DNA from: Hyphomicrobiales bacterium
GTDB taxonomy: Bacteria; Pseudomonadota; Alphaproteobacteria; Rhizobiales; Rhizobiaceae
Length of the DNA: 8,093 nucleotides
Reading direction: 5' to 3'
Assembly (NCBI GenBank): GCA_011087745.1
Contig: JAALLB010000068.1
Coordinates: 1 to 8,093 of the forward strand
Part shown: piece after piece, positions 5,982-8,093 of the stretch
How positions within the stretch are numbered: the stretch's first letter is position 1
How the letters are laid out: every line of letters starts with the position of its first letter
Program-made: the position numbers and the translations under genes
The notes under the pieces: model-generated
Told to the model about the DNA's origin: nothing
The model's database searches: none
What the model saw: the letters and a program-made list of their open reading frames with translations, nothing else

Positions 5982-6938
5982 ATGGCTGATCACGGATATG
6001 AAGAAGGACGCTTGAACTTGCCCTTTGTTGGCTTTGCAACATTTGGCAAAAAACCAACCTGCGAAGACTGGGATGCCATTGATGCAGATGTTGCGGTTCT
6101 CGGCGCTCCGTTTGATTTTGGCACTCAATATCGTTCAGGTACACGATTTGGTCCACGTTCTGTTCGTGAAGCTTCAACCCTGTTCTCGTTTGGCCATGCC
6201 GGAGCCTACGATCATGAGGATGATGCAACCTATCTTGGTGAAACTGTACGCATGGTTGATATGGGTGATGCGGATATTGTCCATACAGATACGGAAAAAG
6301 GCCACGCCAATATCGAACTTGGAGTTCGCAAGGCTTTGGCTGCTGGTGCCCTTCCCGTTGTGCTTGGCGGTGATCATTCTGTAAACATTCCTTGTATCCG
6401 GGCCTTCGATGATCAAGAGCCATTTCATCTCGTGCAAATTGATGCACATCTGGATTTTGTAGATGAACGTCATGGTGTAAGGCACGGTCACGGAAATCCA
6501 ATGCGCCGTGCCGCAGAAAAAGATTATGTTACCGGACTTTCTCAAATCGGCATCCGCAATGTTTCTTCGACTGCAAAGGAAGGCTATGTCGATGCAAGAG
6601 CAATGGGTTCAGATATTGTTTCCGTTCGCCAGTTTAGAAAATTGGGTGTTGAAGGCATGCTCGATAGAATTCCCAAAGGCGTACGTTACTACGTGACAAT
6701 CGACATTGATGGATTTGATCCATCAATTGCACCTGGTACCGGAACACCAAGCCATGGCGGTTTCTTGTATTATGAAGTGTTGGAATTACTACAGGGCTTG
6801 GCAAAACGTGGAGAGGTAATCGGAATGGATTTGGTCGAAGTCGCACCAGATTACGATTCCTCTGGTTCAACATCTTTTCTTGCCGCTCAAGTCTTGCTGA
6901 ACTTCATCGGATTCATTTTTCACGAGCGTCAATCGTAA
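5982..6938 (+). CDS. speB: Agmatinase-family ureohydrolase
   Basis: A 318-residue manganese-dependent ureohydrolase that cleaves a guanidino group to urea, with agmatine to putrescine as the classic reaction. The binuclear metal ligands are complete: GGDHS (129-133, H132), DAHLDF (154-159, D154, H156, D158) and DIDGFDPS (241-248, D241, D243), followed by APGTGTPSHGG (250-260). The N-terminal GAPFDFGTQYRSGTRFGPRS (41-60) is typical of bacterial agmatinases, and the length is normal. AAGGA lies 6 nt before the ATG. The HGNPMRRA segment (170-177), where many agmatinases have HGTPFRRA, leaves the substrate open: guanidinobutyrate, guanidinopropionate or related compounds are possible. The next gene is a polyamine-type ABC ATPase, which supports a polyamine or guanidino-compound role. 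The gene is intact. Confidence 0.92.
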   Translation: MADHGYEEGRLNLPFVGFATFGKKPTCEDWDAIDADVAVLGAPFDFGTQYRSGTRFGPRSVREASTLFSFGHAGAYDHEDDATYLGETVRMVDMGDADIVHTDTEKGHANIELGVRKALAAGALPVVLGGDHSVNIPCIRAFDDQEPFHLVQIDAHLDFVDERHGVRHGHGNPMRRAAEKDYVTGLSQIGIRNVSSTAKEGYVDARAMGSDIVSVRQFRKLGVEGMLDRIPKGVRYYVTIDIDGFDPSIAPGTGTPSHGGFLYYEVLELLQGLAKRGEVIGMDLVEVAPDYDSSGSTSFLAAQVLLNFIGFIFHERQS

Positions 6939-7097
6939 CATTTACCTTGTTTATTTACTAAAACAGTCAAAAAGCCTGCCAAAAAATACGACTTTTATAT
7001 TGACGCACGTGTAACAAAAGTGTTGTTTAGAAGTTGGAGTAGACACGCTACAAGCAGGAAACATTATCTGCGAGCGTACAGGGAGCAGTTATACAAT
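6939..7097. promoter_or_regulatory. Intergenic region upstream of potA-like gene
   Basis: 159 bp without a convincing gene. The only promoter-like element is TTGACG (7000-7005), with a poor -10 (TGTTTA, 7024-7029) 18 bp downstream. CACGTG-type dyad sequence occurs next to it. The open frame upstream of the potA ATG (from 7020) shows no family homology. No terminator is evident after the agmatinase, so read-through into potA is possible. Confidence 0.25.
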
Positions 7098-8093
7098 ATG
7101 GCTGAAACAAAATCTGCCACGGACACGTCTTATTTCCGCTTTAAAAACGTCCAGAAAAGCTATGATGGTGAGGTCCTTGTCGTAAAGGATTTGAACCTTG
7201 ATATTCAAAAAGGCGAATTCGTAACCATGCTTGGGCCTTCTGGTTCTGGTAAAACAACTTGTTTGATGATGCTTGCAGGGTTTGAACCTGCAACACATGG
7301 TGAAATCTTCTTAGATGATCGCCCAATCAATATGGTTCCGCCCCACAAACGCGGAATTGGCATGGTGTTCCAGAATTTGCATTGTTCCCGCATATGACCG
7401 TTGCTGAGAATCTGGCCTTCCCGCTGGAAGTACGAGGCATGAGCCGTTCTGATCAGGAAGATCGCGTCAAGAAAATCCTTGATTTGGTCGAACTGCCGCA
7501 AATGGCTGGTCGACGTCCAGCACAATTGTCTGGTGGACAGCAACAACGTGTTGCCGTTGCCCGTGCATTGGTATTTGAACCTGATCTTGTTTTGATGGAT
7601 GAGCCGCTCGGTGCGCTCGACAAGCAATTGCGTGAACAAATGCAATATGAAATTAAATACATTCATGAAAATCTTGGTGTAACAGTTGTTTACGTTACAC
7701 ACGACCAAACAGAAGCGCTCACTATGTCTGATCGCGTTGCTGTTTTTGAAGATGGCGTTATTCAGCTTTTGAAGATGGCGTTATTCAGCAGCTTTCATCA
7801 CCTGAAAGCCTTTACGAAGCACCTCAAAATTCTTTTGTGGCCCAGTTTATCGGCGAGAACAACAAACTACATGGTGTTGTCGAGAAAATATCAAAAGGCA
7901 TTTGCTAGGTACGTACTGATGATGGAACCTTATTGTATGCCGAACAAGTAAATGTCGACGGTGTTGGTGATAAAACCACTGTTTCACTAAGACCTGAACG
8001 CATTGAACTTGATCCGATCAAAGGTACAAAGAACATACTTAGGGTCTGGCGCGAAATAATTGAATCAGGATCCAGCGAAGCTTTGGCAGTCCT
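7098..8093 (+). pseudogene. potA: PotA-like spermidine/putrescine ABC transporter ATPase, multiply disrupted, 3' end outside window
   Basis: The cytoplasmic ATPase of a polyamine-type importer, which would energise PotBC-like permeases. In order: Walker A GPSGSGKTT (46-54 from ATG 7098), Q-loop VFQN (Q92), then after a frame break NYALFPHMTVAEN-like sequence, signature LSGGQQQRVAVARAL (7528-7572), Walker B LVLMDEPLGALD, and H-loop VVYVTHDQTEAL. The C-terminal region has SPESLYEAPQNSFVAQFIGE and the TOBE-like VSLRPERIELDP. Three lesions are visible. One A is missing near 7377-7378 (expected AATTATGCA, seen AATTTGCA). A 23-bp tandem duplication at 7744-7789 shifts the frame again. TAG at 7906-7908 lies between GIC and VRTDDGTLLY in the restored frame. 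Pieces are readable at 7098-7376, 7382-7766 and 7786-8093. The start at 7098 has GGGAG about 12 nt upstream. All ATPase motifs are canonical, so the damage is recent or artefactual. Confidence 0.9.
7744..7789 (+). repeat. 23-bp perfect tandem duplication inside potA-like gene
   Basis: Two identical adjacent 23-bp units, 7744-7766 and 7767-7789, each starting TTTTGAAGATGG and ending TTATTCAGC. Because 23 is not a multiple of three, the duplication breaks the frame. Removing one unit restores VFEDGVIQQLSSPESLYEAP, the expected family sequence. Confidence 0.95.

Noticed and set aside
5962..6501. 179-codon minus-strand frame rich in His and Gln, opposite the agmatinase
   Set aside because: The His/Gln richness reflects the complement of Asp- and Val-rich agmatinase codons; no ribosome site or family similarity.
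6966..7003. Imperfect inverted repeat (GTCAAAAAG ... CTTTTATATTGAC) after the agmatinase as a terminator or operator
   Set aside because: The arms match only in short A/T-rich pieces with an unpaired insert, and no T-run follows.
1..8093. CRISPR arrays, tRNA or rRNA genes, insertion sequences, attachment sites
   Set aside because: No regularly spaced repeats, cloverleaf-like segments, transposase motifs or terminal inverted repeats were seen on either strand; the only tandem repeat is the 23-bp duplication in potA.

Overview
The window looks like chromosomal DNA from a moderately AT-leaning proteobacterium, most likely a marine or host-associated alphaproteobacterium. This rests on a DmdB-like acyl-CoA ligase (MLGQMM start, LLISSIIDHAARYHG), the family III CoA-transferase, the PPOX-like flavoprotein and the alphaproteobacterial style of the agmatinase/PotA pair. 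It is inferred from protein style only; there is no rRNA or tRNA.

Layout. 1-1333 (minus): a PPOX/HugZ-like flavoprotein followed by a CaiB/BaiF CoA-transferase that is interrupted by an in-frame TAG and runs off the left edge. 1334-1407: a short divergent promoter region. 1408-3033 (plus): a DmdB-like acyl-CoA ligase split by one in-frame TAG at a glutamine position. 3051-5507 (plus): four genes chained by three successive ATGA overlaps. They encode a small three-helix membrane protein, a six-helix ferric-reductase-like haem protein fused to a Rieske [2Fe-2S] domain, a membrane-anchored exported protein with paired CxxxC motifs, and a small two-helix membrane protein. 5508-5603: an intergenic region with an 18-bp perfect operator-like palindrome. 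5604-5900: an SCP2 lipid-carrier protein. 5927-5956: a terminator. 5982-6938: an agmatinase-family ureohydrolase. 7098-8093 (runs off the right edge): a PotA-like polyamine ABC ATPase with a 1-nt deletion, a 23-bp tandem duplication and an in-frame TAG.

How the genes may work together. The left third is acyl-CoA chemistry (activation and CoA transfer). The middle operon looks like a transmembrane electron-transfer module: a cytoplasmic Rieske domain could feed electrons through membrane haem b to a thiol- or metal-binding protein on the periplasmic face. This is inferred from topology and motifs and has no function I can name. The right third is polyamine or guanidino-compound metabolism plus uptake.

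The most striking sequence-level signal is that three genes of different families (CoA-transferase, ligase, potA) carry in-frame TAG codons with clear homology continuing in the same frame on both sides, each one transition from CAG. PotA has two further indels, so decay or sequence error is the simplest reading. Amber suppression or recoding should still be tested. The central operon, the SCP2 gene and the agmatinase are intact.
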